Part shown: positions 21,896 to 32,495 of the stretch, piece by piece
How positions within the stretch are numbered: the first letter of the stretch is position 1
How the letters are laid out: each line of letters starts with the position of its first letter
DNA from: Pegoplata infirma
Lineage: Eukaryota; Arthropoda; Insecta; Diptera; Anthomyiidae
Direction of reading: 5' to 3'
Assembly: GCA_963921195.1 (NCBI GenBank)
Contig: OY992536.1
Location: 326,075,038 to 326,139,037 of the forward strand
DNA length: 64,000 nt
The notes under the pieces: model-generated
Told to the model about the DNA's origin: nothing
The model's database searches: none
What the model saw: only the letters and a program-made list of their open reading frames with translations
Position numbers and translations under genes: made by a program

Positions 21896-23082
21896 CACTG
21901 CGTGACAAAACTAACCACTATTTTAGAAAACAAGAGGTACGACCATCATTTCAATATATTTCGCACATGCTGAATCGAATGGCGTACTCCGTTTTTCGAT
22001 GTATGATACAGATTTCTTGTAAAATGTCATTAAAGATTGGCTGATTTTTAGCTGCTTTTTTAACAAAAAAAAAATTCCAAAGCTAATGATTTTTAAATTT
22101 TATGGCATGGAAAACAAAGATATAACTTGTAGCAATATTTCTAATATAAATTTTGTTTGAAGCTTTTCATCTTAAGCCCTTAAATTCGCGGATTTCTTAA
22201 TTTTTTAAGTTTTCGCGAAATTAACCGCTAATTTGGTCTCTGATAAAAAACTTGCATTTTGTGGATCATAAAGGCGCCCATGACGCTACGAATAGTGGAC
22301 AAAAACATCTATGTTATATGGACCATCGTGTTGAAAAATCGCGAAAAACCGTTTTTTTTTTTGTATATGGCAGTATCACTTTAGGAGATGATTTGAGGCT
22401 TCATCTTTTAGTTTATACTGTGGGAACCTTAAACAATGAACTGACCCAAAATTTGTCCAAAAAAGTTTTCATTTGCAAAAGTTATCTTAACAAAAACTAT
22501 AATTATTGTATCGCAAACACTGAAATAATAGTTTTTGTTAAGATAACTTTTGCAAATAAAAACTTTTTTGGCCGAATTTTTGGTCAGTTAGTTGTTTAAG
22601 GTTCCCACATTATATACTAAAAGATGGAACCTTAAATAATCTCGTAAAGTGATGCTGGCATATACAAAAAAAACGGTTTTTCGCGATTTTCATCATAATG
22701 GTCCATATAACATAGCTGTTTTTTGTCCACTATTCGTATTGTTAGGGATGCATTTTTGATTCATTAAAAGCAAGTTTTTTATCAAAGAGCAATTTGGCTG
22801 TTAATTTCGCGAAAACCTTAAAAAATGAAGAAATTCGCGAATTTAAGGGCTTTAAACAAAATTTGAATAAGAAATATTGCTACAAGTCATATCTTTAAAT
22901 TTAAAAATTAATAACTTTGACATTTTTTTGTCAAAAAACTGCCTCGAAATCAGCTAATCTTTAATGAAATTTTGCAAGAAAACTGTACCATACATCGAAA
23001 AACGGAGTACGCCATTTGAATCAGCATGTCCGAAATATATAGAAATGATGGTCGTAACTAATTTTTTTTGTTTTCCGCTGTG
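21896..23082. repeat. 1.2 kb near-perfect palindrome
   Basis: The sequence folds around about 22500-22510. Matching blocks include 'tacgaccatcatttcaatat' with 'atatagaaatgatggtcgta', 'gcgtactccgtttttcgatg' with 'catcgaaaaacggagtacgc', 'ttaaattcgcgg' with 'ttcgcgaatttaa', 'gtggacaaaaacatctatgt' with its complement, and 'aaagttatcttaacaaaaac' with 'gtttttgttaagataacttt'. The terminal CACTGCG and CGCTGTG agree as inverted ends. Near the centre the loop is only about 20 nt. The 115-residue frame at 22252-22599 spans the fold and is not a credible gene. A transcript would form a very long hairpin. Confidence 0.9.
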
Positions 23083-24184
23083 TAATTTACAAAACTAAAA
23101 AAAATCTGTAGATTATAGTGCTAATTTTGCAGAACAATTTTTTTAAAAGCTTAAATTTAAAAAGAAAAACTATTTAAGTTTTCACGAAAATAAATTTTCT
23201 AAAAACAAAAATTTTCTAGAAAATGTCTCTGCTGTTTTGACAGATTTCTCTGCTGATTTTACAGATAATCATGGTAGATTTTCAGCAAACCGTGTCTGCT
23301 GAAATCAGCAGATTTCTCATATGGCTCAAAATGGGTGTATTTTTAGCAGATTTTTCTGCTGATTGGACATAGAATTTATTTTGAGATTTTGAAAAATCAG
23401 TACAAATCAGTGCATCGTTTTTTGATCGGTACACGTGATCAAAAATCAGTACATGTACTAATCAAATCAGTACGAATGGCCTGCCTACCTATTACACCGT
23501 CCAACAAATTGCAACTTTTGGCTGTACACATGAACCGGACCCGAAAATTCGGAAAGTTGGGCCAAAAATAAAATACCCGTATCTCCCAGTTTTTCTAGAT
23601 CAATTCGCGTTTTCGCGAAAAAAAGCAACAAAAAAAGTTTCCACAATAGAAACAAATAATGCTATTCAGAAAGTGGGGTTAAAAAAAAACACCCGTGTCT
23701 CACAGGTTTTCGCGATCAATTCGCGTATTCGCAAAAAACGCAAAAAAAAATTTTTTTGCACTGTTAAAAAAAAAAATTTTAACAAATTTTAAATCTAAGC
23801 ATTTATGTCTCAGTTATTTCATATCAATTCTTAAATAGTATGTAAAAAAAAATATTTTGTTCTTTTTAAAATATAAAAGATTTTTGTCATCATAATATTA
23901 TTTAAGTCAAATTTTATATTCTATACTTCGTCCATTCCATGAGACATTTTAACAAATCTGACCGAGGGTCTTCTGATTTTTATTACATTTTTCATACAGA
24001 TTTTCCATGGAGCCAATTTCAAATTTCATGCATCAGATCGAACATATTCAAAAAACTCGCGATTTTATTCACGATTTTCGTTTTTAAAAAAGTAAAAAAA
24101 ATGCAAGATCTGTGTGACTTTTAGCTGCTGTATTTCCTAAACTACTTATCGCATTTTAACAATCTAAAGCGCATACGAATGGTA
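23083..24184. repeat. Short repeat blocks, no gene
   Basis: At 23225-23370 the words 'tctctgctgattttacaga' and 'tgctgaaatcagcagatttc' recur in both orientations. At 23535-23760 two diverged copies of 'aaaatacccgtatctcccag ... gatcaattcgcgttttcgcg' lie in tandem. The phrase 'attacaccgtccaacaaatt' near 23495 resembles the end of the 14255-16110 element. Nothing coding is supported. Confidence 0.45.
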
Positions 24185-24641
24185 CACTCAAAATATTTTG
24201 TAAGTAAATTCAACTGAAAAAACATTTAAAACAATCGTTTTTCCTTTTAAAAAACGGACTACTTATATTTCACTTGAAACAACATACTTTTTCAGTTATT
24301 TTTAAACGTTAATAAATGACTAGACATTCCGTAAAAACAAACGATATTTCAGTTATTTTAACTGTTTAAAATTTTTTATTTTGTGAAGTAAAAATAAAAT
24401 TTTTTGAATAACAAACTACAAAAACCGTACTTCTGTAAAATTATACGGTATAATCAGTTACAAATAATTTAACTGATAAAATTTTTTTCCGTAAATTTTT
24501 GTAGTTTATTGTTTTAACAACTGTATAAATCTTTCAATAATTTAGTTTTTTTGAAAAACAAACGATAAAACGTTTAAAACAACTTTACCTAAAAACTGTT
24601 TTGAATAACCGTAAATAGTTACTGTAAAACTTTTCTAGGTG
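24185..24641. mobile_element. TA-flanked MITE, 457 bp
   Basis: The ends CACTCAAAATATTTTG and, from the other side, CACCTAGAAAAGTTTTAC lie between TA dinucleotides (24183-24184, 24642-24643). Inner sequence repeats 'aacaaacgat', 'ttcagttattttaactg' and 'aactacaaaaaccgta'/'ttttgtagttt' in inverted fashion. Similar terminal bases (CACTCAAAA) are used by 12703-12933 but the cores differ. Non-coding. Confidence 0.6.
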
Positions 24642-24643
24642 TA

Positions 24644-25665
24644 TGTAAGTCTATTTTAAACTGAAAAAATATTGGTGGTTTAATTATATAAAACCTAAAT
24701 GAGACCTCTAGCTTCAGTACTTTTTGAGATAACGGAATCTATATCAAAATATTTTTGCGATTTTTCAAATTTTCAAGACCCCATGTCTAGAATACTAGAA
24801 TGACCAGAAGCCTAAAAAATTGGCACAATCTCATTTTTGTGTAAGTAACTTAGTATTGAATTTCATTAAATTTTGAGCGGGTGAGGCAAACCCGTCAGTT
24901 GAATAGTGTCAGCCCGTTAAACGCCGGGTGTTTTGGTGACTAAGCAATAAAATAGCAAGTTTTGTTTTACGTTGTTTGAAGTTTTAAGATTTTGTTTCAT
25001 TGCAAAAAAAAAAATTAAAAAAAAAATATTTATAATAACAATAATTTTGTGTTTATTTTTTTGTTTTTTTGGTAAAGTCACTTTCATTGTTCGCCATTTA
25101 AAGATTTTATTGTTTCCATGTTAGGGAGGGCGACCAGACAGGCACACAGATTATTTGGTGAACATTACGCATTTACAAATGTTGTTGCTATTTTTTTTAA
25201 ACAATAAAATTGGTCTTTGTTTCGTTTTCAATGACGATTTCAATTTCATATCAACAAAAATATGTATGTATGTGACCAATTTCTTTTCATTTATGGTTAC
25301 AAAAAAAGTAAACAGCAAAAAAAAGTTGTTAGACGTAAATAATTTTGTTTTCATATTAAACTAATATTATAGATAATTTGTTTTCTCTAAAAACACTTAC
25401 AATATAAATATGGCTATAACCACTTTTAACAAAAACAAAACAAATAAAGCCGGTTTAATTTGAAATTAACTTTATATAGGAAAAACTACAAAATAAAATC
25501 TAACATTGATCTCTTTTTAATTTTTTTTTTTTGTTCATTGTTGCTTTATTTTTTTTTTTAATAAAGCGTTACAAAATTCAAGAAAATGTAGAAAAAAAGA
25601 AATTGAAATTATCGAATGGAATGAAATGAATGTTGGTTGTTGTGTTACCAAGTTATTTTACTTAC
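24644..25665 (-). other. Start of the intron of the 25666-25747 gene; otherwise unremarkable
   Basis: Reading leftwards from 25665 this is intronic sequence beginning GTAAGTAAAA. A GC-richer patch at about 24885-24945 ('gccccgttaaacgccgggtg'-like) has no recognisable identity. No second exon could be found by eye. Confidence 0.4.
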
Positions 25666-25747
25666 CAGGCAATTTAAGTGGTGTCGGACTGGCCATATAC
25701 TCTTTGTGAGCCATAAGCAGCACTATGGCCACAATAATCCAATTCAT
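25666..25747 (-). CDS. First coding exon of a secreted or membrane protein gene (partial, signal peptide)
   Basis: On the minus strand an ATG at 25747 opens 27 codons plus one base, starting MNWIIVAIVLLMAHKEYMAS and ending in PTPLKLP, then an exact splice donor G|GTAAGT at 25666/25665. The first 13 residues are strongly hydrophobic after a short start, and A-S lies near residue 19-20, as expected for a cleaved signal peptide. An in-frame TAA lies about 40 bases upstream, so this is the first in-frame ATG; the context AACAATATG has A at -3. GC content is clearly higher than the surroundings. The exon ends in phase 1, so the next exon should start in the matching phase at lower coordinates; I could not find it. 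The mature protein and gene identity cannot be inferred from this exon alone. The overlapping plus-strand frame is Phe/Leu-rich and considered spurious. Confidence 0.7.
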
Positions 25748-27573
25748 ATTGTTGGCTATTTCGTATCTTCTCGTTTGCTTTTATTTCTTTTTTCTTAAAG
25801 CTGTGTGTTTTTGTTTTTTCTTTTTGTTTAATAATTGTAATTTTTTAATAATAAATCATAAACTTGTTTTATTTGTTGAAATATTTTTTTTTTTGTTTTT
25901 GTTTAAGTTGTCAAGGCTTTATTACTTTTTTAAGATTTTTCACACTTTTTTTTTGCATTTAAATTTTAACATTTTATGGTTTGATTTACAATTTTCTTTA
26001 CTTTGTTACAATTTATTAAATTTTATGGCAATTATTTTTATTTTTTATTATTTTTTGCAACATTTGAAGTTGTTGGTCTAGAGACCAACATTTCAATTGA
26101 TTTTCATTTTTAAAAATATTTTTATTTTAAACTTGTTTTAAAACTAATTGTGATTTTGATTTCGATTTTAATTGTGTTTTATGAATTAACACTTAAGAAA
26201 TCTGCAATGAAAAAAAATAATAAAAAATTAGATTAATTAGTGATATTATAAAGTTTATTATAAAAATAGCTAAATCGCAAAATCAAAATATTATCAAAGT
26301 TATCAAATTTATTAAAGTTATTAAAATTTTTAAGCCGGAATTATGTGATTGTCAGCAGTGGATCACTATGAGCAAAAAATTTACTAATTATAAAAAAAAT
26401 AAAAATAAATGTTTATTAATTTTTTCAGGGTTGCTACAACAATTGTTCGAGTTGTTAAATCGCTTTTTTTAATTTTATTTACTTTTAATTTTAGTTACAA
26501 TATTGATTTTAAGCAGAATCCGGTGTATTTGTAATTTTAAACAACAGTTATGGACATAACTAAAGCCTTACACGGGAAATTCCTTCCCGTCGATGCATTT
26601 TAATAATATTTCTAATAATGTGAGACAAAATTTCAAACCCAACGGCCAGTTTTCAAGACTTAAAAAGTCCTACAAAAACAAATTATCTAATAATCTCCTA
26701 ATAAAATTTTTTGTAAACATCTGATTTTATACCGACACCCATTAAATGTACCAATCAAAAAGCGCCGACGATGGAATGTCGGAAAATTTCGACACCGGTC
26801 GAAATATTTTCGCATTAAGGAACTCTCCATCCATTTTTTCAAAATGTTTTTTAATGTAGAATATGTCAAGCTTTCTAATAAACTTAGTTAAAATAATCTC
26901 AAAATAGGCGCTTATAAGAAAAAATTTTTTTTTTTTAATTTGACCTTGAATTTTAAGATCAAATTTATATTTTTTTTTTAAAACCACTTATGCCATTGAA
27001 AAGGTCGTCAAAAATACTTTAAAAATCATTTTTCTAAATAAATTTGTAACGCATCAAAGTGTCAATAAAAATTTACCCAAATATGATCTTTGCAAAAAAA
27101 TTAAAACTTCCCATCTCTGTAACTCTAAAAATATTTCAATGAAAATTTTTTTATTTGAACTTTAGACTACCTACTGTTATGCTTACATTTTGGCAAAATT
27201 ATACCTAAATCTGTTTTTTGGTGTGGACCGTTGACGCGTTTTGCCCCATATGTATATAAGGGTGGCAGTGCCACCGTGGCACAAATAATGATTTTTTTGA
27301 ATTTCATCGATTGCCGTGCAAATTATAGCCAAATCCGTGCCGATGGGGGGTAAAGTTTAAAATTGAAAAAAAATTTCCACACAAACCAAACATTTTTTTC
27401 CAATTTTTGGTTTTTTTGTTTTTAAATTATTTTATTTGATTTGCTTATTAACGACAAAAAATTTAATTTTAGAGGGATAAGATTTGAATTAGAAAATGGA
27501 AAAAATGTTACTTCAATTTAGTTCATATACATTAGGTGCAAACCTCATTGGACCCCATGGATTCAGACCCCCG
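25748..27573. other. AT-rich upstream region of the minus-strand gene
   Basis: This should contain the 5' UTR and promoter of the gene starting at 25747. No convincing TATA/Inr pair stands out from the AT-rich background. A short palindrome GGTGGCAGTGCCACC occurs at about 27262-27276. No repeats with clear ends and no other gene. Confidence 0.4.
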
Positions 27574-29223
27574 CACAGTGGGGAAAAATGGACTTTTTTT
27601 GTCCAATTTTGCCTTCAGGTCGCAATTCTTAACCGATTTTAGTTTTTCTTTTTTTGTATTTTAGCTAATAAAATTCCGCATCGATCTGTCATGGTGGATT
27701 TTTGAAAAAAAAATTGGATTAATTTTTATATTTTCCTAAAGTTCAAAAAATTTTAATTTTTTCAGTATTTTTGCAATAAAAAAATGTAATAGGCATGGGA
27801 CGAATATGCTTTATAGACTAAATTAAAGATATTGGAACCCTTTATCAACGACTTAATTAGTATTTGAAAATATATTATTATTATTTTGGTTTTTATAACC
27901 AGACAAAAATTCAAGAATTTTCATTTTTAAAAGACTATATCTTTAAAAATAATGTACTTATTTCAATGAAATCTTTTTTAGACTAAAGTTTTTGTTTTGC
28001 TTAGTCATAATTGGTACACAAAATTTTTAAAAAAAATATTTTATTTTTTGCTTAAATTTTACCTTATGATTTTTGGAATTTTTTTTCTGTTTTCAAAAAA
28101 AAAAGTTGTTATTTACCAATAATGGTTAAGAAAATGATAAGCTTTATATGGTTTTGAATTGAGAAAAGTGTGAAAGAAAAATTTTAGTTTTTCTAAAAAT
28201 TTAGACATCCTGGTTTGTTTCTTACTAGTTTCATATTATCCAGTTATAATAATCTTCAGAAAAACTATTAATGTCAAATTTATTCAGTTAATAGTCAATA
28301 GAACTCTATATGTGAAAATTATTAACAGATCGCAGCCGACAAGGATTGAACTCATCATCATCTGTAATACTTTGCTATTAACTGCTTGTAACGTACAATC
28401 ACTCTAGACCGATACGCCAAGTAGGCTGTTAAGCAAGTATCAACTAAATCTGATTTTTTCAATTCGAGTGTAGTTGTTGCTGTTGTTTTTTCTCACAGAA
28501 GACTTGTTATTGTAATGTGTAAACAAGTTTTTATTTTTAGTAATCATTATTCTTCTTCCTCTCCTTCATCAATTCTGATCTAAGTACTTATTTTTGCAAA
28601 CATTGCCAGACATGGTCTATATTTTAGACACAAATGTTAGGTGTTGCCATTTTTCCAAAGATACTGATTGCCACTTAGGGCGACTTATAGTCGTTATTTT
28701 TAAATTATTGTTTTCTGTAAAGACAGTCGAGCTCAGGCTCTAATTATAATTATGTATTATAATTTTTTGATTTGTTATATATGGTTTTGAATTGAGAAAA
28801 GTGTGAAAGACAAATTTTAATCTAAAAAAATTTCATTGAAATTGGTACATTATTTAAAATAACATTGGTACTTTAAAGTGAACAGTTTTAAGTTTTCATA
28901 TGTTTATAAAAACCAAAATAATAATAAATTAACAAATTCTATTAATGTCATTTACAAGGGGTTCAAATGCCTTTAATTTTGTCCATAAAGCTTATTCGTC
29001 CGCTATCTATTAAATTTTTTAGAGCGAAAATTCTAAAAAAATAATATTTTCTGAACTTTAAAAAAATATTCAAATAAAACAAAAACGATTTTTAGAAATC
29101 CACCATGACAGACCGATGAGGAATTTTATTAGCTAAAATTCAAATGAAGAAAAGCTTAAGTCGGTTAAGAATTGCGACCTGTAGGCAAAATCGGGCAAAA
29201 AAAGTCCATTTTTCCCCACTGTG
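27574..29223. mobile_element. 1.65 kb foldback element with CACAGTGGGGAAAAATGGAC ends and 5-bp flank repeat
   Basis: The left end CACAGTGGGGAAAAATGGAC is mirrored by GTCCATTTTTCCCCACTGTG at the right. CCCCG lies directly outside both ends (27569-27573, 29224-29228), a possible 5-bp TSD. Arms match over several hundred bases ('gaattttattagctaaaat', 'ccaccatgacagacc', 'aaccaaaataataata' and complements). The phrase 'atatggttttgaattgagaa' occurs twice in the same orientation (28147 and 28781), unlike the arms. Between these lies unrelated sequence including a tRNA-like A/B box pair. No transposase seen. Confidence 0.7.
28331..28425 (-). ncRNA. Possible tRNA-derived (SINE-like) Pol III promoter
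   Basis: On the minus strand TGGCGTATCGG (28409-28419) fits the A-box consensus TRGCNNANNNG and GTTCAATCC (28343-28351) fits the B box GWTCRANNC. Spacing is longer than in most tRNAs, and no cloverleaf or clear T-terminator was found. This could be a SINE head or a chance match. It lies in the insert inside the 27574-29223 foldback. Confidence 0.25.
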
Positions 29224-29439
29224 CCCCGTAGGCCCAGTTTGGTCCCTCAAGGATAGACAAGGCCGCTTTAAGGTATGGTGGGGCCCTGGACACACACGAT
29301 TTTGAGACCCCGCTGGAAAGTAAAAAATCACATGACAAAAAAAACATTGTTTTGGTACAAATTAAACGCACGTTATTACCTGTTTTAAGACAAAGAAACT
29401 ACAAAAAAATATTTTGAGTAGAGATATTCTAGTTCGAGG

Positions 29440-29575
29440 TTATTTTTCTTTATCTGAGACTTTTCCTATATGAAAAATGTCTCAGAATCTGATTTTTTTT
29501 CTATATGAAAAATGTCTCAGAATCTGAAATTTTCTTTATACGAAAAATGTCTCAGAATCTGCGACAATTTCTTCC
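29440..29575. repeat. Tandem repeat of TATGAAAAATGTCTCAGAAT
   Basis: Three units of about 45-50 bp contain 'gaaaaatgtctcagaatctg' (about 29472, 29510, 29550). A related degenerate stretch occurs at about 33110-33190 ('agaaaatgtctcagatgtat'). A single arm of the 19436-19816 foldback family lies just before it. Non-coding. Confidence 0.7.
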
Positions 29576-29619
29576 CGAGTAAAAATTTTTATATGATGCA
29601 ATACATAATGATATATAAC

Positions 29620-30038
29620 TAGGGATGTCGCGAATAGTGTATTTGGCATTTTACCGAATATTTACTATTCGGTATTCGGTTGGAACCGAATACGAATATT
29701 TGCCGAATAATTTAATTATTCATACGCCTGTATTTTACCTATGTTAAACATTAAAAAAAAGTACCAGATTAAAAGACAACAACGCTGTTGTTGACACTAT
29801 TTTTTCTGGTACCTTAACAAATCGAATTTTAATCATGTGCTCAAATTTTTTGGTATAAAAAACAAAATGAAATTACTACGAAAAAGAGTCCAACGTTAAT
29901 AAAAAGTGTTTTTTTAACTAATTTAAATTTTGCCGAATATTCGGCAAACTGTTAACGAATATTTATTTAACCGAATATTCAAAAAACATGCCGAATATGC
30001 CGAATACCGAATAGTGACGAATATTCGCGACATCCCTA
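29620..30038. mobile_element. hAT-type MITE with perfect 8-bp TSD and CGAATATTCG interior
   Basis: The terminal inverted repeats TAGGGATGTCGCGAATA and TATTCGCGACATCCCTA are perfect over at least 13 bp. The 8-bp duplication TATATAAC is exact on both sides (29612-29619, 30039-30046). The subterminal regions are crowded with 'ccgaatattcgg'-like words in both directions, paralleling the GATTAATCG words in 5283-6082. At 419 bp it has no transposase, so it must use a hAT transposase in trans. Confidence 0.92.
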
Positions 30039-30046
30039 TATATAAC

Positions 30047-30623
30047 ACAATATATATTTATACGCAGTTTAATCCGATTAATGGTGGATGTTTTTGCATT
30101 AAAAAAGATCAACTTGTATAAAATATGATTCGATTTCATCCGAGTTTTGACCAGACATTGCCATATTTCATTGGATCCAATTAGATCTAATTGCATAAAA
30201 ACATAAAAAATCTTGGTGTGTTTTGGTTTGGGTGAGTTACACCACAGGTCAACGATACATTCACCAAACATATAATTTTCTAAAACAAAAAAAATGTTTG
30301 GGTACGCTTCGAACCAGATATGTGATATACTAAACCCGAAATGTTTAGGAACATTTTAAAAGTTTCTTATACTTTGCTTAAAAAACTTAGAACATTTTTG
30401 GTTAATTGGAAACATTTAATTGGAAACATTTATATATGGAACAGAATAAGCTATATATAATTTTATATTAAATTATACAGAAAAACAAATTTTGTATTGG
30501 CCCTAATATTATTTCATATGTTTATATCAACCGTATACCTTTTAATGCGAATCATGATTAAATTATATATTACAACATATGACTGCATTTAAAAAAAATA
30601 GAAAATACCTCACGCGATGTATA
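30047..30623. other. AT-rich sequence, nothing recognised
   Basis: No gene or bounded repeat supported. The 102-residue minus-strand frame at 29963-30271 begins within this stretch and ends inside the hAT MITE; it has no recognisable features. Confidence 0.45.
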
Positions 30624-30748
30624 GGGTGTTTTTTTTAGAGGTTCACAACTTTGAATTGGTAATACTGCTTTATTTGACAACCGATCTAACTGCTGATAGT
30701 TGTGTTTTGTTAAGTATGGTTTGACATTTTATCATGCAAACAGCCTTA

Positions 30749-30900
30749 CCACAAGAAAATAAAATAAATTTAAAATGAGCTTTTAATTTTATTTCCATAC
30801 AAATTGTTTTTGTTTTTAAAATCGACTTTCAAAAAATGTATTGAAAATTTGAAATTTAAAATAAAACTTTTGTTAAAATAGACTTTTTGTTTTCTTGTGG
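30749..30900. mobile_element. Nested TA-flanked MITE, CCACAAGAAAA ends
   Basis: CCACAAGAAAAT at the left and TTTTCTTGTGG at the right are inverted ends, with TA on each side (30747-30748, 30901-30902). The core is largely A/T with weak internal symmetry. Its position inside the mariner remnant means it inserted later. 152 bp, non-coding. Confidence 0.75.
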
Positions 30901-31027
30901 TACGGGCCATAGACTTACATAAGACCAATGCTTCCAAATTGTAGAAATTCTTTATCAAAAAAATGCTTCTTTTCGTCGAACTTAAATTTTATTCAAAGAT
31001 CCTATTAATTGATTACCAATATCGTTT

Positions 31028-31249
31028 GATTTAACACCATTGGATTTTTTTCTGTTGGGCTATGTAAAGTAACTTGTCTTTTCCGATAAATTAGAGACAA
31101 TTTAACACCTGGAAATAAACCTTCGACGCGTTATTGGAGAAATTCGAAAAACGGCCTCAAAATCTGTGAAAATTGTGTGAAAATGGAGGTTCAGATTACT
31201 CCATGTACGAGCCATTTTTGGTATCGATATGGCTCCAAATCATTTTTAA
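31028..31249 (+). pseudogene. Mariner-family transposase C-terminal remnant
   Basis: One frame reads DLTPLDFFLLGYVK followed by a stop, then LVFSDKLETI, stop, HLEINLRRVIGEIRKT and, after another stop, a Trp/Arg-rich tail. DLTPLDFFLWGYVK, 'SDKPETIxxLExNIRRVIxEI' and a tail ending near 'HF' are characteristic of the C-terminal third of mariner-like transposases, where the first Asp region holds the last catalytic acidic residue. Three in-frame stops in 74 codons and loss of the N-terminal two thirds make it non-functional. It lies between the inverted ends of the 30624-31360 element, in the expected orientation. Confidence 0.85.
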
Positions 31250-31362
31250 ACATTAATGTCATAAAATTATCTATCCAATAAAGTCAGTTTGATTGATATT
31301 AAAAATATTTTTCCTTACTTTATTTTAATTTGAAGTTCGGTAACAGTAAAAAAAACACCCTA

Positions 31363-31762
31363 TATAATCATCAGTGACGTTCCGTCTAATGTGCGGAGGT
31401 GTTCTCTGAACACCTATCATTTTCCCTCAAATGTGTCAGTTTTATATTTTTATAATTTTTTCAAAGGTTCAAAAATATTTCCGCACATATAATTCGTCAG
31501 GTTCTCATAGCAGAAAATGTACACTTTCAGTTGGTATATCATTTTTTATTTTCCGTCGTTTCATAAAAAAGTTATGCCAAATTTTTTAAGCATTAATGCA
31601 ATTGTTTCCAACAGTTAGTAAATGTGCGACAAAATTTAAAGAACAAACGATGGTGTTGGGTTGTTCTTCACTTTGTTGCGCACACTCAACTAGTATTAAA
31701 TTACAACAACTACAGCAAACAAAATATAAATTTATAAAGGCATTTGTGTGCGGCAAATTAAG
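31363..31762. other. Non-repetitive AT-rich sequence
   Basis: Two overlapping opposite frames exist around 31586-31804 (65 and 72 codons), but both run into the adjacent MITE and neither shows domain features. Not called as a gene. Confidence 0.4.
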
Positions 31763-31764
31763 TA

Positions 31765-32493
31765 CCCAGCAAAACTTTGGTAATGGGTGGTGATTATATA
31801 ACACATTACCAGGTAATGTATATATCTTATTTGTAGCATTATTTTATGATGTCTTACCAAAAATTTGTTCCACAACGTATTATTTTAAAGTGAAAAATAA
31901 TACATTACTAATAATTAGCTACGTAATGCATGATTATTGGAAAAAATGTATTTCATATTTATTATTTCTAAACATTAAATCATGGATGACTTATATTTGG
32001 TTACATTATGTATTATTTCAAAGTTTGAAATAATGCATTATTTATAATTGAATACATAATGCATTACAATAACATAAAAAATAAATATTTTATAAAAAAA
32101 TGTATAAGTTTAAACTAGAGATGGATTCACGACAGAAATTTGTTAATGACACACACTCACCCAGGAGTATATTTTATCTCGCTTACAATCACGTGAGTAA
32201 ATTTAATACAAAATTACTTTTTCACTACTCGTAACACCTTATATATTACGTTCTGGTATGCTATATTATATACCTTACTCGTAACCTATAAAATATCATA
32301 TATTTTACACCTTACTCGTATTCTTTGTTATAAATTTATGACTTATTTTATACCTTACTGGTATTCTTTGTGATAATGTATATGCATTACTTTTAGTCTC
32401 ATCGCCTGTTAAAATCATCAATGCTGCAATGTATAAAATAAGAGATCTTATACCTTATTTTATACCTTATATGGTAAGGTAAGTTTTGCTGGG
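31765..32493 (+). mobile_element. TA-flanked MITE with CCCAGCAAAACTT ends, copy 1
   Basis: The ends CCCAGCAAAACTTTGG and, from the other side, CCCAGCAAAACTTACC are inverted repeats with TA outside both (31763-31764, 32494-32495). The interior contains 'aataatacattacta', 'gcatgattattggaaaaaat' and repeated 'accttactcgtattctttgt'. A reverse-oriented copy with the same landmarks lies at 44670-45309. 729 bp, no transposase. Confidence 0.88.
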
Positions 32494-32495
32494 TA

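Larger units (their letters stand above)
30624..31360 (+). mobile_element. Dead Tc1/mariner-type element, TA-flanked
   Basis: The ends GGGTGTTTTTTTTAGAGG and, from the other side, GGGTGTTTTTTTTACTGTT are inverted repeats between TA dinucleotides (30622-30623, 31361-31362). A transposase remnant sits in the right half (31028-31249). Another MITE is nested at 30749-30900. The 5' part of the transposase is missing, so this is an internally deleted, inactive copy. Confidence 0.85.

Noticed and set aside
22252..22599. 115-codon open frame, one of the longest outside the retrotransposon
   Set aside because: It spans the centre of the 21896-23082 palindrome, so its two halves are reverse complements of each other. 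No domain features.
25725..26081. 118-codon plus-strand frame rich in Phe/Leu
   Set aside because: It is read from T-rich sequence on the strand opposite the signal-peptide exon and looks like composition bias.
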